Below are positions 31,531 through 40,446 of a stretch of DNA of 64,000 nt, in pieces. The stretch is from Bifidobacterium breve (lineage in GTDB: Bacteria > Actinomycetota > Actinomycetes > Nanopelagicales > Nanopelagicaceae): positions 18,195 through 82,194 of the forward strand of contig CAMDCL010000002.1 of assembly GCA_945890205.1 (NCBI GenBank). The letters are read 5' to 3'. Position 1 is the first letter of the stretch; each line of letters begins with the position of its first letter. The translations under genes were made by a program, and so were the position numbers. A model generated the notes under the pieces. It worked only from the letters and a program-made list of their open reading frames with translations, was not told where the DNA came from and made no database searches.

Positions 31531-32393
31531 CAGCCGCGCAACTTCTTCAGCAAGGCAACTTCCTTGCCATGTTCTACTTCCTGTCCAGGTGTTTCAAGAA
31601 TTAACGGTGCGTTTGCAACAGCTGGGTGAGACAGTAGCTCCTTAAATGGGTCAACACCGATGTGGCCATCTCCAATATTTTGATGGCGATCCTTGAGCGC
31701 CCCACACACATCCATCGAATCATTTGCATGCACTAATTGAAAGCGTTCGATTCCTGCAACCTCAACCAATAGATCAATGGTTGCGCTCATGCCGCCCTTA
31801 ACCGAGATGTCATGTCCTGCCGCAAATACATGGCAGGTATCTAGACAGATACCGACCTTTGGATGGTATTCCAGCGCCTTTAAATACATCTCTAAATCAT
31901 CTAACTTTTTAACCAGGCTTTGACCTTGACCTGCGGTTGGCTCTAGCAAAAGGTACGGCGCATCATCACCCAACGCATTAAGGATCGGCATCATGCCTTC
32001 ATGAATCTGCTTCCACGCCTTTTCAACATGGTTAACATCCACAGCAGAGCCTGTATGAATAACAACTCCCAGTGCGCCGATCTCCGCCCCCCGCTTTAAA
32101 GAATACTGAGTTGATGCGAGAGAGTTCAGATATGTGGCCTCTGTTGGAGATCCCAAGTTAATTAAGAATGGAGCGTGAACATAAGTTTCGATATCAAGCT
32201 CTGCAGCTTTGATTTTAAAGGCATTATCTAGTTCAGGTTTTGACTCTGGCATCGCCCATGTCCGAGGACTTGAAGCAAAAACCTGAATCGCTTCAGCGCC
32301 GATCTCTTGAGCATAAGCAATTGATCTCTTGGCCATTCCACCAGTAGTCGGGGTATGGGCACCGATACGGGGCTTTTTAACTGGTGTCGGCAT
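31530..32393 (-). CDS. nfo: Deoxyribonuclease IV (AP endonuclease family 2)
   Basis: KVGICLDTCHVFAAGHDI, LVHANDSMDVCGALKDRHQNIGDGHIG, LETPGQE. Confidence 0.95.
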   Translation of the reverse strand: MPTPVKKPRIGAHTPTTGGMAKRSIAYAQEIGAEAIQVFASSPRTWAMPESKPELDNAFKIKAAELDIETYVHAPFLINLGSPTEATYLNSLASTQYSLKRGAEIGALGVVIHTGSAVDVNHVEKAWKQIHEGMMPILNALGDDAPYLLLEPTAGQGQSLVKKLDDLEMYLKALEYHPKVGICLDTCHVFAAGHDISVKGGMSATIDLLVEVAGIERFQLVHANDSMDVCGALKDRHQNIGDGHIGVDPFKELLSHPAVANAPLILETPGQEVEHGKEVALLKKLRG

Positions 32394-32397
32394 TGCC

Positions 32398-34293
32398 TTA
32401 CCCTACGGTAATCGTCACCGTGCTGCCACGTTTAACCTTTGTGTTGACCACTGGTGAAACTCTCTTCACAGTTTTTTTCTTATTATTTCCGATTACAACA
32501 ACCTTGACCTTCAATCCTAGGGATTCAAGCATCGCCTTTGCAGCGTTTGCCTCCATAGTAACTACCGTCTTTGGTATAAATGTATATCGAGGACCCTTTG
32601 AAATCTGTATGACGACCCGAGCGCCTTTGTTCATGCTTACTCCACCAGCAGGAGTTTGTGAGATAACAGCCAGCTCTGGCACATTGTCATTAAAGGCGTA
32701 TCCGACTTCAACGGAAAATCCAGTTTCAGTCAGTTCATTTAATGCTTGCTCGCCACTCTTTCCAAGGTATGAAACAAGAGCAATCTGCTCAACCCCCTTA
32801 GAGACCACCAAGTTAATTGTGGTGTCACGTTTAACAGATGTGCCTGAAACTGGGGATGAAGAGATTACAAACCCTTTTGGTATTTCTGTGCTGAAAACCT
32901 CTCGAATCTGACCTACCAAAAGTGGTGACTTCTTTAATACCGTTTGAGCTGCTTCAGGGGTCAAACCTGTAGTCATAGGAACTGAATAACGTTCTGGTCC
33001 CTTAGAAATAATTAACTTTACCGATCCGGCCGCATCAACCTTGTCGCCACCTGCAGGAATACTTTCGATGATCCTGCCCTTAGCAATCTCTTCATCAAAT
33101 CGATTCTCAACAACCGTAGTCAACCCTAGGGGCGCGATGATGTTCACCGCCTCCTCATAACTTCCACCAATAGTGGATGGAACAACTACTCGAGATCCAG
33201 GCCCAACTAAGCTCCACCAGCCACCCACACCAAGTGCTACCGCCAGAACCAATGCAACCTTGCGATTGCGTCGAACACGTTTACTTGCACGCTTCTTCTT
33301 CTCCTCTTTGCGGCGAATCTCCTTCGTTGTCTCTACAACGACAGGAGTTTGCTCAACAGGTACAACCTCTTTAACCTTTTTGCGAGGCTTTTCCCTAATT
33401 GGTTCGACGGGAAGATCTAGCCCCAAATCCATTTGATTCTTCCGCGGATCCAAATCGATCTGAATCTGCTGCAACCTTGCCAGAAAATCTCCAGCGGTAC
33501 GAGGGCGCTCATCTGGATTTTTTGCGGTAGCAGATGCGATCAGATCATCAAGGGCTTGTGGAATATCTCGACGCTTGCTGCGCAACCGTGGGATCTCCTC
33601 ATTGACATGCATATATGCAATTTGAATTGGAGTCTCGGCCGAGAATGGTTTATCGCCAATAAGCATTTCGTAAGCGACGATGCCGGTTGCATAAACATCG
33701 CTTCGAGAATCAGCAACCCCACGCTGAACTTGCTCAGGGGAGAGATATGAAACGCTTCCAAGGATGACACTTGATTCAGCGGTCATGGTTGAACCAATAA
33801 TCTCGCCACGAGCAAGACCAAAATCTGCGATCTTGATGCGGCCATCCTTTGAAATCAAGATATTTTCCGGCTTAATGTCACGATGCACGATTCCCAAAAG
33901 GTGAGCGGCAGCTAATGCGCTCAGGATGGGTGTCAGATAGTTAATTGCATCCATAATCTCAAAGCGGCCACGTTCATTGAGATACTCACGAAGAGTGTGG
34001 CCTTCAATAAGCTCCATCACTAAAAAGATTGCGGGAACTCCACTTTGATTCCAGCCTTGATCCTGCACCGCAACAATATTGGGGTGGGATAGTGCGGCAG
34101 CAGCCTTAGCCTCCTTTATAAAGCGAGAGACAAAGGCCTCATCTTGAGCAAGATGCGGGTGCATGATTTTGACCGCAACTTTTCTATCAAGTCGTGTATC
34201 AATCGCTTCATAGATAGAAGCCATTCCACCGTTAGCGACCTGACGCAGTAATTGGTAACGCCCATCAATGAGCTCTCCGGTCAGATCAGACAT
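32398..34293 (-). CDS. pknL: Transmembrane Ser/Thr protein kinase with four PASTA repeats (PknL/PknB type)
   Basis: Hanks motifs (AVKIM, HRDIKPENILI, DFGLA), a TM segment, and four PASTA-like repeats ending in SKGP/SKGV/SKGP. PknL suggested by synteny with aroG, polyprenyl synthase and metF. Start refined to the ATG at 34293 (TAAAAT-N6-ATG). Confidence 0.88.
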   Translation of the reverse strand: MSDLTGELIDGRYQLLRQVANGGMASIYEAIDTRLDRKVAVKIMHPHLAQDEAFVSRFIKEAKAAAALSHPNIVAVQDQGWNQSGVPAIFLVMELIEGHTLREYLNERGRFEIMDAINYLTPILSALAAAHLLGIVHRDIKPENILISKDGRIKIADFGLARGEIIGSTMTAESSVILGSVSYLSPEQVQRGVADSRSDVYATGIVAYEMLIGDKPFSAETPIQIAYMHVNEEIPRLRSKRRDIPQALDDLIASATAKNPDERPRTAGDFLARLQQIQIDLDPRKNQMDLGLDLPVEPIREKPRKKVKEVVPVEQTPVVVETTKEIRRKEEKKKRASKRVRRNRKVALVLAVALGVGGWWSLVGPGSRVVVPSTIGGSYEEAVNIIAPLGLTTVVENRFDEEIAKGRIIESIPAGGDKVDAAGSVKLIISKGPERYSVPMTTGLTPEAAQTVLKKSPLLVGQIREVFSTEIPKGFVISSSPVSGTSVKRDTTINLVVSKGVEQIALVSYLGKSGEQALNELTETGFSVEVGYAFNDNVPELAVISQTPAGGVSMNKGARVVIQISKGPRYTFIPKTVVTMEANAAKAMLESLGLKVKVVVIGNNKKKTVKRVSPVVNTKVKRGSTVTITVG

Positions 34294-34299
34294 GAGCAA

Positions 34300-34305
34300 A
34301 TTTTA
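34300..34305 (-). promoter_or_regulatory. Leaderless -10 element for the PASTA kinase
   Basis: Minus strand TAAAAT-TTGCTC-ATG. Confidence 0.7.
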
Positions 34306-34348
34306 TGGAGCCCGCCAAGTAGTGGGCATAAGGGCGCGCCCAAAAACC

Positions 34349-34840
34349 TTATGAAGTGAGTTTAAACTCGCAGTTTTCACGGGTTTGATCGGTATCAAAG
34401 TGAATTGATTGTTGGATCTGCCATTGGCGCATTTCTTTTTCAAGATGGGCCCCATCGCGAGCCAAGACTCTTTGCAAGCCAGTTTCAGAATCAATATCTA
34501 ACCAATAGGTTATTGCTCCAGCCTCTCGTACAATTGCTTGAGCAGCTCCAACCCCTTCGATAATCAAGTAATCGGTTGGGGTAATGATCTCTTCACGATC
34601 AAACTTCATTAAATGCCAGTTAAAGATCTTGATGGTGCACGCTCTACCTGCAAGATGGGCCGAGGTAATGCGATCCAAAATCTCCATCAAGGCGTTACTG
34701 AGTGCGTTTTCCCAACCGTTGTACAAATCATCCATATGAACTGTTCGGACAGTTGAGTGGGTTGAGTATTCCGCCTCTAACTTGGCTGCAAGAGTAGTTT
34801 TACCTGCCCCTGCTGGACCATCAATAGCTAAGAGAACCAC
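34349..34840 (-). CDS. P-loop small-molecule kinase (uridine-kinase-like), co-operonic with pnuC
   Basis: Walker A AIDGPAGAGKTTLAAKL, VHMDDLYNGWE, LIIEGVGAAQ. Overlaps the upstream transporter by 20 nt. Confidence 0.8.
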   Translation of the reverse strand: MVLLAIDGPAGAGKTTLAAKLEAEYSTHSTVRTVHMDDLYNGWENALSNALMEILDRITSAHLAGRACTIKIFNWHLMKFDREEIITPTDYLIIEGVGAAQAIVREAGAITYWLDIDSETGLQRVLARDGAHLEKEMRQWQIQQSIHFDTDQTRENCEFKLTS

Positions 34841-35396
34841 GCCAGCGCTTCCATCCCAAAATGGCGACTATCGCAAAGACTCCGTACAGAAGCGCGGTAA
34901 ACCAATACCCAAGTGAAAGGTATTGAATCGTTGCAACCACATTGACGATGAGCCAAAGTACCCAAGTCTCATACTTCTCATAAACCATTAGCAATTGCGC
35001 AACAATTGAGCCGATAAGAATGAAGGCATCGGTCCAGGTTGCCGCTGCACCAATATCTGATAAGACTGGAGACAAAATGGCAACGCTAACTATTGTTCCA
35101 ATCGCGATTCCTACTCTGCTTCTAGTGGAAATAGTTCCAGGCACGGCACCAGTTGGGGCCCAACCAAACCATCCATAAATCGCTGCACCGATAAATACAA
35201 TTTGCAGCATCGCACTTGCGAAAAGGTCTACCTGGTAGAAAAAAACACCGTACAAACTGCTACTCAATACCCACCAAGGCCACGTGATTCTTTTTCCTGT
35301 TGTACCGAGATATACCCCAATAAATGAGGCCACCGCTGCTATAAATTCGAGAATAGATACTTCATAGCCCCATGCTGTAAATAAAGTGGTTGACAT
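34821..35396 (-). CDS. PnuC-family transporter, likely a thiamine transporter (PnuT) from its TPP riboswitch
   Basis: PnuC-like sequence (YLGTTGKRITWPWWVLSSSLYGVFFYQVDLFASAMLQIVFIGAAIYGWFGW, ETWVLWLIVNVVATIQYL), preceded by a TPP riboswitch-like element. Confidence 0.85.
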   Translation of the reverse strand: MSTTLFTAWGYEVSILEFIAAVASFIGVYLGTTGKRITWPWWVLSSSLYGVFFYQVDLFASAMLQIVFIGAAIYGWFGWAPTGAVPGTISTRSRVGIAIGTIVSVAILSPVLSDIGAAATWTDAFILIGSIVAQLLMVYEKYETWVLWLIVNVVATIQYLSLGYWFTALLYGVFAIVAILGWKRWRGSLSY

Positions 35397-35401
35397 AGTT
35401 C

Positions 35402-35480
35402 ATTCCTTCCACATCCGCATTACCGGATCGGTCAATCGGTCGGTCTGAATCTCAGACCCTCTCAGCCTTGTGGGCTCCCG
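35402..35480 (-). promoter_or_regulatory. TPP (THI-box) riboswitch candidate
   Basis: Minus strand reads GGGAGCCCACAAGGCTGAGAGGGTCTGAGATTCAGACCGACCGATTGACCGATCCGGTAATGCGGATGTGGAAGGAATG: CTGAGA box, perfect P3a-like hairpin GGTCTGA/TCAGACC, and ACCGATCCGGTAATGCGGATGTGG matching the THI-box core. The 3' end abuts the RBS and ATG. Confidence 0.85.
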
Positions 35481-35491
35481 TAGTTGTTACT

Positions 35492-36394
35492 CTAGCGTGA
35501 AATCAGCTGGCGCTTAACAAATGCAGCCCCTGCAACACGGATTCTTCTGCCCGTTGATGTCTTTGCACGGTGATTAAAGATGTCATATCCAATTCTTTCG
35601 ACCTCATCGACGATGCCACAGTACAAAGTGCTGGCCGCTTCAATGCATGGACGACTCGATGCCTCCAACATTGCGATCCCAGGAGCGGCCTCTGCTTGTA
35701 ATTGACGCACACGCGCAATTTGGAACTTTAAAGCCTCAATAATTTCAGGGGTTAAGACCCGTTCTTCAAGCATTTCACGTGTAACACCAAACTGACCCAG
35801 CTCCTTAAGCGGTAGGTAAACACGACCACGATCTAGATCCTCATCTACATCGCGAATAAAGTTAGCCAACTGAAAAGCAATTCCAAGTTTCTTCGCTGCT
35901 TCAAAAGCATCCTCGTGCAGAGGGCCCAGAATTGGAACCATTTCGAGCCCAATTACAGCGGCAGACCCATAGACATACTCAAGTAAATCCTCATAACTTT
36001 CATACTCTTGTACAGTCAAGTCCATCGTCATCGAATGTAGAAATGCTTCAAAGTGTTGGTGGGGAATATCAAAGCGATTGACGGTATCAATCAATGCACG
36101 ACCCACATGATCTTGGCTTGTGCCTTTTTTTAGATCTGCAAGAACTCCGTTACCCCACTTGCTGAGAACTTCAGCTTTTTCCTCAACACTAAGCTCTGAG
36201 GCTAAATCATCAACAATTTCATCTGCATAGCGCGCAAAACCATACAGCGCATGAACAAAGGGACGTTTTGCTTTTGGCAGTAACAAGGTTGCCAGGTAGT
36301 ACGTCTTTCCATGCAATGCGTTGAGCCGCTTGCACTCTTCGTAGGATGCACGAAGATCGGGATCTGTAATCCCTGCAGCGGTTAACTCATCCAT
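35492..36394 (-). CDS. crtB: Phytoene synthase
   Basis: YARYADEIVDD, GIAFQLANFIRDVDEDLDRGRVYLP motifs. Confidence 0.95.
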   Translation of the reverse strand: MDELTAAGITDPDLRASYEECKRLNALHGKTYYLATLLLPKAKRPFVHALYGFARYADEIVDDLASELSVEEKAEVLSKWGNGVLADLKKGTSQDHVGRALIDTVNRFDIPHQHFEAFLHSMTMDLTVQEYESYEDLLEYVYGSAAVIGLEMVPILGPLHEDAFEAAKKLGIAFQLANFIRDVDEDLDRGRVYLPLKELGQFGVTREMLEERVLTPEIIEALKFQIARVRQLQAEAAPGIAMLEASSRPCIEAASTLYCGIVDEVERIGYDIFNHRAKTSTGRRIRVAGAAFVKRQLISR

Positions 36395-37879
36395 TTACTT
36401 AACCGGACCCACAATACGTTCGGCGGCAAGACGACCTGAGATCAAAACCATTGGGACACCAACACCTGGTTGAGTTCCAGATCCGGCAAAGACAACATTT
36501 TCTATGCCCGCTGCCATATTGCGCGGCCTAAAAGGTCCTGTTTGAAAGAAGGTATGCGCGCTAGCAAATGGTGCACCTTGCTCCATACCCTGATTTTTCC
36601 AATCCAGAGGAGTTGTTACAACCTCAGTTTCAATCGCATCTCCAAAACCTGTGTATCCGCGTTGTTCAAGGATTTCAACCATGTGATCTCGGTATGGCTT
36701 AGTTTGCTTGGTCCAATCAATATCAGCCGTCAGGTTTGGGGTAGGGAAGAGAACATAGTAAGAGGTTTTCCCTGCTGGAGCTAAAGCTGGATCATCGAGT
36801 GAAGGAATTGTTACCAAAACACTCGGATCACTCATCAACTTCTTTTGCTTGATTAACTCATCAAAGACGCCATCCCACGATTGACCAAAGTGGATATTGT
36901 GGTGAGCTGCGAAATCGTACTTCTTTGAAGAACCCACCAACATAGTTACACAGGAAGGGGAGTAGTTAAGGCGCTTAACATTCAAAGGTGTCTTACCCAA
37001 TAGATCCCGCCATGCAACGGGTAGATCTGGATTCAGAATAATTGCATCGCATTCGATGCGTTGACCATCTTCTGTGATAACCGCCTTTGCGCGACCATTT
37101 TGCACATCTACCTTTGACACTGTTGTGCTGTATTTAAACTCAACACCATGCTTTTGAGCAGCAGCTGCCATTGCGCGAGGAACAGCATGCATTCCACCCT
37201 TAGGGAAGAAAACACCATTGACGGAATCCATATAAGCAATAACCGCATAAATGGCTAGCGCTTGCTGTGGGCTAACACCGGCATACATAGCCTGGAATGA
37301 GTACACCTTCTGCAGACGCGGATCCTTCATAAATTGATTGACCTTGGGCGATAAGCGACGGAAGCCACCTAAAGCGATAAGACGGGCAAGGTTGGGCGTT
37401 AAAAGATTGAATGGAGAATCAATATTGCGATCAATAAAATCATTCATCTCATACTTGTATAACTTGGTCACAAAATCTACATATCGTGCATAACCAGCGG
37501 CTTCTTCGGGGCTGATCTTGTCTGCAATCTCAGCTTCCATCTGTGCAGTGTTTGCATGAACATCTAATTGGGATCCATCTGCGTAAAAGGCACGATACAA
37601 AGGAGAAACAGGCATTAATTCAACCCAATCCTTCATATCTTCTCCGACGCAGCTAAAGGCATCTTGAATTAATGAGGGCATTGTTAAAACAGAAGGTCCT
37701 GTATCAAATGAGTATCCATCCTTTTGCAGCAATCCACTTCGGCCACCAGGAACAGCTTCACGTTCAATGACAGTTACCTTGCGACCTGCACCTGCAAGAC
37801 GTAGCGCAGCGCTTAAGCCGGCATAACCTGCTCCAACGATGACAACGTGATCTGTAGGACCTTTGACGCGAGCAGGCAT
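36395..37879 (-). CDS. crtI: Phytoene desaturase
   Basis: VIVGAGYAGLSAALRLAGAGRKVTVIEREAVPGGRSGLLQKDGYSFDTGPSVLTMP, and C-terminal GSGTQPGVGVPMVLISGRLAAERI. Confidence 0.95.
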   Translation of the reverse strand: MPARVKGPTDHVVIVGAGYAGLSAALRLAGAGRKVTVIEREAVPGGRSGLLQKDGYSFDTGPSVLTMPSLIQDAFSCVGEDMKDWVELMPVSPLYRAFYADGSQLDVHANTAQMEAEIADKISPEEAAGYARYVDFVTKLYKYEMNDFIDRNIDSPFNLLTPNLARLIALGGFRRLSPKVNQFMKDPRLQKVYSFQAMYAGVSPQQALAIYAVIAYMDSVNGVFFPKGGMHAVPRAMAAAAQKHGVEFKYSTTVSKVDVQNGRAKAVITEDGQRIECDAIILNPDLPVAWRDLLGKTPLNVKRLNYSPSCVTMLVGSSKKYDFAAHHNIHFGQSWDGVFDELIKQKKLMSDPSVLVTIPSLDDPALAPAGKTSYYVLFPTPNLTADIDWTKQTKPYRDHMVEILEQRGYTGFGDAIETEVVTTPLDWKNQGMEQGAPFASAHTFFQTGPFRPRNMAAGIENVVFAGSGTQPGVGVPMVLISGRLAAERIVGPVK

Positions 37880-38956
37880 TTAAGCACTCCTTTTAGTTGC
37901 GATGTTAGCTAGCTCGACGAGCAAAGCCTTTCCATCGTTGGTGAATAGTGGTGATTGAGCCGCCGAAAGGGCGGCAGCTGTGAGTCTTTCAATTGTTGAT
38001 TCAAGCTCGGCACGTGCACCTGTTGCTTCAATGATTTCCTGCAGTGCTGCAACTCCCTGCCCATCAAGATCTGGGCGACCAAAGTACTTCTTACAGGTTT
38101 GCGCCTGCGCAGGGGATTGACGTTCATGTGTCATTGCAATCAAAACAGTGCGCTTGCCTTCGCGAAGATCATCACCTGCAGGCTTACCAGTAATAGATGG
38201 ATCTCCAAAGACACCTAAGAGATCATCCCGAAGCTGGAAGGCTTCACCAAGTGGCAAACCATATGCCGATAGGGCAGCAAAAATCTCATTACTTGGGTGC
38301 GCACTTATTGCTGCGCCAAGATGTAGTGGACGTTCAATTGTGTACTTTCCTGATTTGTATCGTGCAATCTTCATCGATCGTTCGGTGCAGGTGTCCTTCT
38401 GTGTCTGCTCATGAATATCCAGAAACTGTCCAGCCATTAACTCAACCCGCATCTCGTTGTACAAAGGGATCATACGAGCGTACTGCTCTGTAGATATTCC
38501 AGCGCTGTTGAGCATTTGATCAGACCAAACAAGGGCTAGATCACCTAACAAAACCGCAGCCGATAAACCATATTGCGGAGCGAAGCCATCAAGTTCATCC
38601 TGCACATGCATTGTTTCAAAGTGTCGATGGATAGATGGCTTACCTCTGCGAGTATCGGATCCATCCATCAAATCATCATGAATGAGAGCACATGCTTGCA
38701 ATAACTCCAGAGCTGCCATTGCTCGTATAGTTGACTTTTCTATTGATCCACCAGCAGCGGTAAAGCCTGCATAGGCAAACAATGGGCGAAGACGCTTTCC
38801 ACTATCTAATAAGAAGGAGCTAAGGGCATCTGATACGGGTGAGAGATCTGATGAGATCGAATTCAGATATGCGCTCTCACGATTGAGGAAGATGCTTAGC
38901 TCTTCCTCAACGGCGCTACGCACGCTCTTTAATGTTGCCTTCGGCTCTGAACTCAC
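37880..38956 (-). CDS. crtE: Polyprenyl (geranylgeranyl) diphosphate synthase
   Basis: FARM region ALIHDDLMDGSDTRRGKPSIH and SARM region FQLRDDLLGVFGD. GTG start. Confidence 0.93.
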   Translation of the reverse strand: MSSEPKATLKSVRSAVEEELSIFLNRESAYLNSISSDLSPVSDALSSFLLDSGKRLRPLFAYAGFTAAGGSIEKSTIRAMAALELLQACALIHDDLMDGSDTRRGKPSIHRHFETMHVQDELDGFAPQYGLSAAVLLGDLALVWSDQMLNSAGISTEQYARMIPLYNEMRVELMAGQFLDIHEQTQKDTCTERSMKIARYKSGKYTIERPLHLGAAISAHPSNEIFAALSAYGLPLGEAFQLRDDLLGVFGDPSITGKPAGDDLREGKRTVLIAMTHERQSPAQAQTCKKYFGRPDLDGQGVAALQEIIEATGARAELESTIERLTAAALSAAQSPLFTNDGKALLVELANIATKRSA

Positions 38957-38962
38957 GCGGTA

Positions 38963-38972
38963 ACGGTACCCT
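38963..38972. promoter_or_regulatory. Overlapping divergent -10 elements for crtE (-) and metF (+)
   Basis: Plus: TACCCT (38967-38972) then CACTCC then GTG (metF). Minus: TACCGT (38968-38963) then TACCGC then GTG (crtE). Confidence 0.7.
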
Positions 38973-38978
38973 CACTCC

Positions 38979-39833
38979 GTGGTATCGCGCACTTCGTACT
39001 CATTCGAGTTCTTCCCTCCTAAGGATGTAGAGGGTGAAGATCGGCTGTGGGCTGCCATCGAAGGGCTTAAATCAATCGCCCCAGACTTTGTCTCAGTTAC
39101 TTATGGTGCAGGTGGCTCAACCCGAGATCGATCGATTCGAATCGCTCGAGAGATCACACAACGCACCGGAATCTCAACTGTTGCACATTTAACCTGTGTT
39201 GGATCAACTCGCCAAGAGTTATTGACCATTTTGCAAAGCTATAGAGATGCAGGAATCACAAGCATCTTGGCTTTGCGGGGAGATCCAACTGGTGGCCCCA
39301 GTGCGCCGTGGACCGCAACAGAAAATGGTTTGAATCACGCCGATGAATTAGTACAAATGGCGGCAGAGTTTGGTGGCTTCACCATCGGCGTTGCAGCATT
39401 TCCAGATGGACATCCTGCATCTAACGGAGATTTTGATAAAGATGTAAATGTACTGATTCGTAAAGAACAACTGGGCGCAACCTTTGCGACAACACAATTT
39501 TTCTTTGAAGCAGATCGCTATATCCAATTAGTTAATAAGCTAAGGGCGCGAGGATCAAAGCTCACAATCATTCCCGGGATCCTGCCAGTTACTAATGTGA
39601 AGTTACTGCACCGCATGGCCGAACTTGGCGGCACCCCGATCCCACGCAACATCGCAGATGCCTTTGCACAGGTTGAAAATGATCCGCAAGCTGTGCGTGC
39701 CCTTGGAGTAGAGATAGCAACATCACTCTGCAAAGAGTTGCTAGCCGCTGGAGCTTTAGGCTTACACTTTTATACAATGAATAGCTCAACAGCTACCCAA
39801 GAGATCTACAGAAAGTTAAATGATGCTCAATAA
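38979..39833 (+). CDS. metF: Methylenetetrahydrofolate reductase
   Basis: SFEFFPPKD, VTYGAGGSTRDRS, LRGDPTG, TFATTQFFFEADRY. Confidence 0.95.
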   Translation: MVSRTSYSFEFFPPKDVEGEDRLWAAIEGLKSIAPDFVSVTYGAGGSTRDRSIRIAREITQRTGISTVAHLTCVGSTRQELLTILQSYRDAGITSILALRGDPTGGPSAPWTATENGLNHADELVQMAAEFGGFTIGVAAFPDGHPASNGDFDKDVNVLIRKEQLGATFATTQFFFEADRYIQLVNKLRARGSKLTIIPGILPVTNVKLLHRMAELGGTPIPRNIADAFAQVENDPQAVRALGVEIATSLCKELLAAGALGLHFYTMNSSTATQEIYRKLNDAQ

Positions 39834-40446
39834 ACAAGAGTTCAAAGCAAAATGGAGTTCTTTGCATAACAACGCTGAAACAAAGGGCATCGTTGGCGCA
39901 TGGCTCAATATCTCGTACCGCTTTGGCTTGATCTGCACCTTGCTTCGTATTTCTCCTAACGCCCTTACCTATTTAGGTTTACTGGGTGCGGTCGGAACAG
40001 CCTTAACAGCCCAAACCTGGTGGTCAATTGCCTTCTTAGTTTTCTCGCTATTTTGCGATGGAATCGATGGAAGTGTTGCAATATTCCAACAGCGTGACAG
40101 TAAATGGGGCGCGACCCTTGATTCAGCTGTAGATCGAATCAGTGAAGCGTTGTGGTTCTACACCCTGTATGTAATCGGTGTTCCAGCATGGATCCCAATC
40201 GCTCTTTGGTGTGTAGCCGCCTTTCAAGAGTACGCACGTACCAAGTTAGTTTCACTAGGCGTCAGTGACTTAGGTGTCGTAACACCTGCTGAGCGTCCAA
40301 TGCGTGCAAGTTATATCTTTATTATTTTGGTGCTGGATTTGGTGGGGCTTCCAGGAGCGACCGCTTTGTCAATCGCCTTCTTTGTGATTCAGTGCTACAG
40401 CTTTGTTAGTGTCGTGCGTTTTTCTCGTAGCCAATTGCTTCAGTAA
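39820..40446 (+). CDS. CDP-alcohol phosphatidyltransferase family protein
   Basis: FCDGIDGSVAIFQQRDSKWGATLDSAVDRISE, the CDP-OH-P motif with a divergent first residue. Confidence 0.88.
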   Translation: MMLNKQEFKAKWSSLHNNAETKGIVGAWLNISYRFGLICTLLRISPNALTYLGLLGAVGTALTAQTWWSIAFLVFSLFCDGIDGSVAIFQQRDSKWGATLDSAVDRISEALWFYTLYVIGVPAWIPIALWCVAAFQEYARTKLVSLGVSDLGVVTPAERPMRASYIFIILVLDLVGLPGATALSIAFFVIQCYSFVSVVRFSRSQLLQ

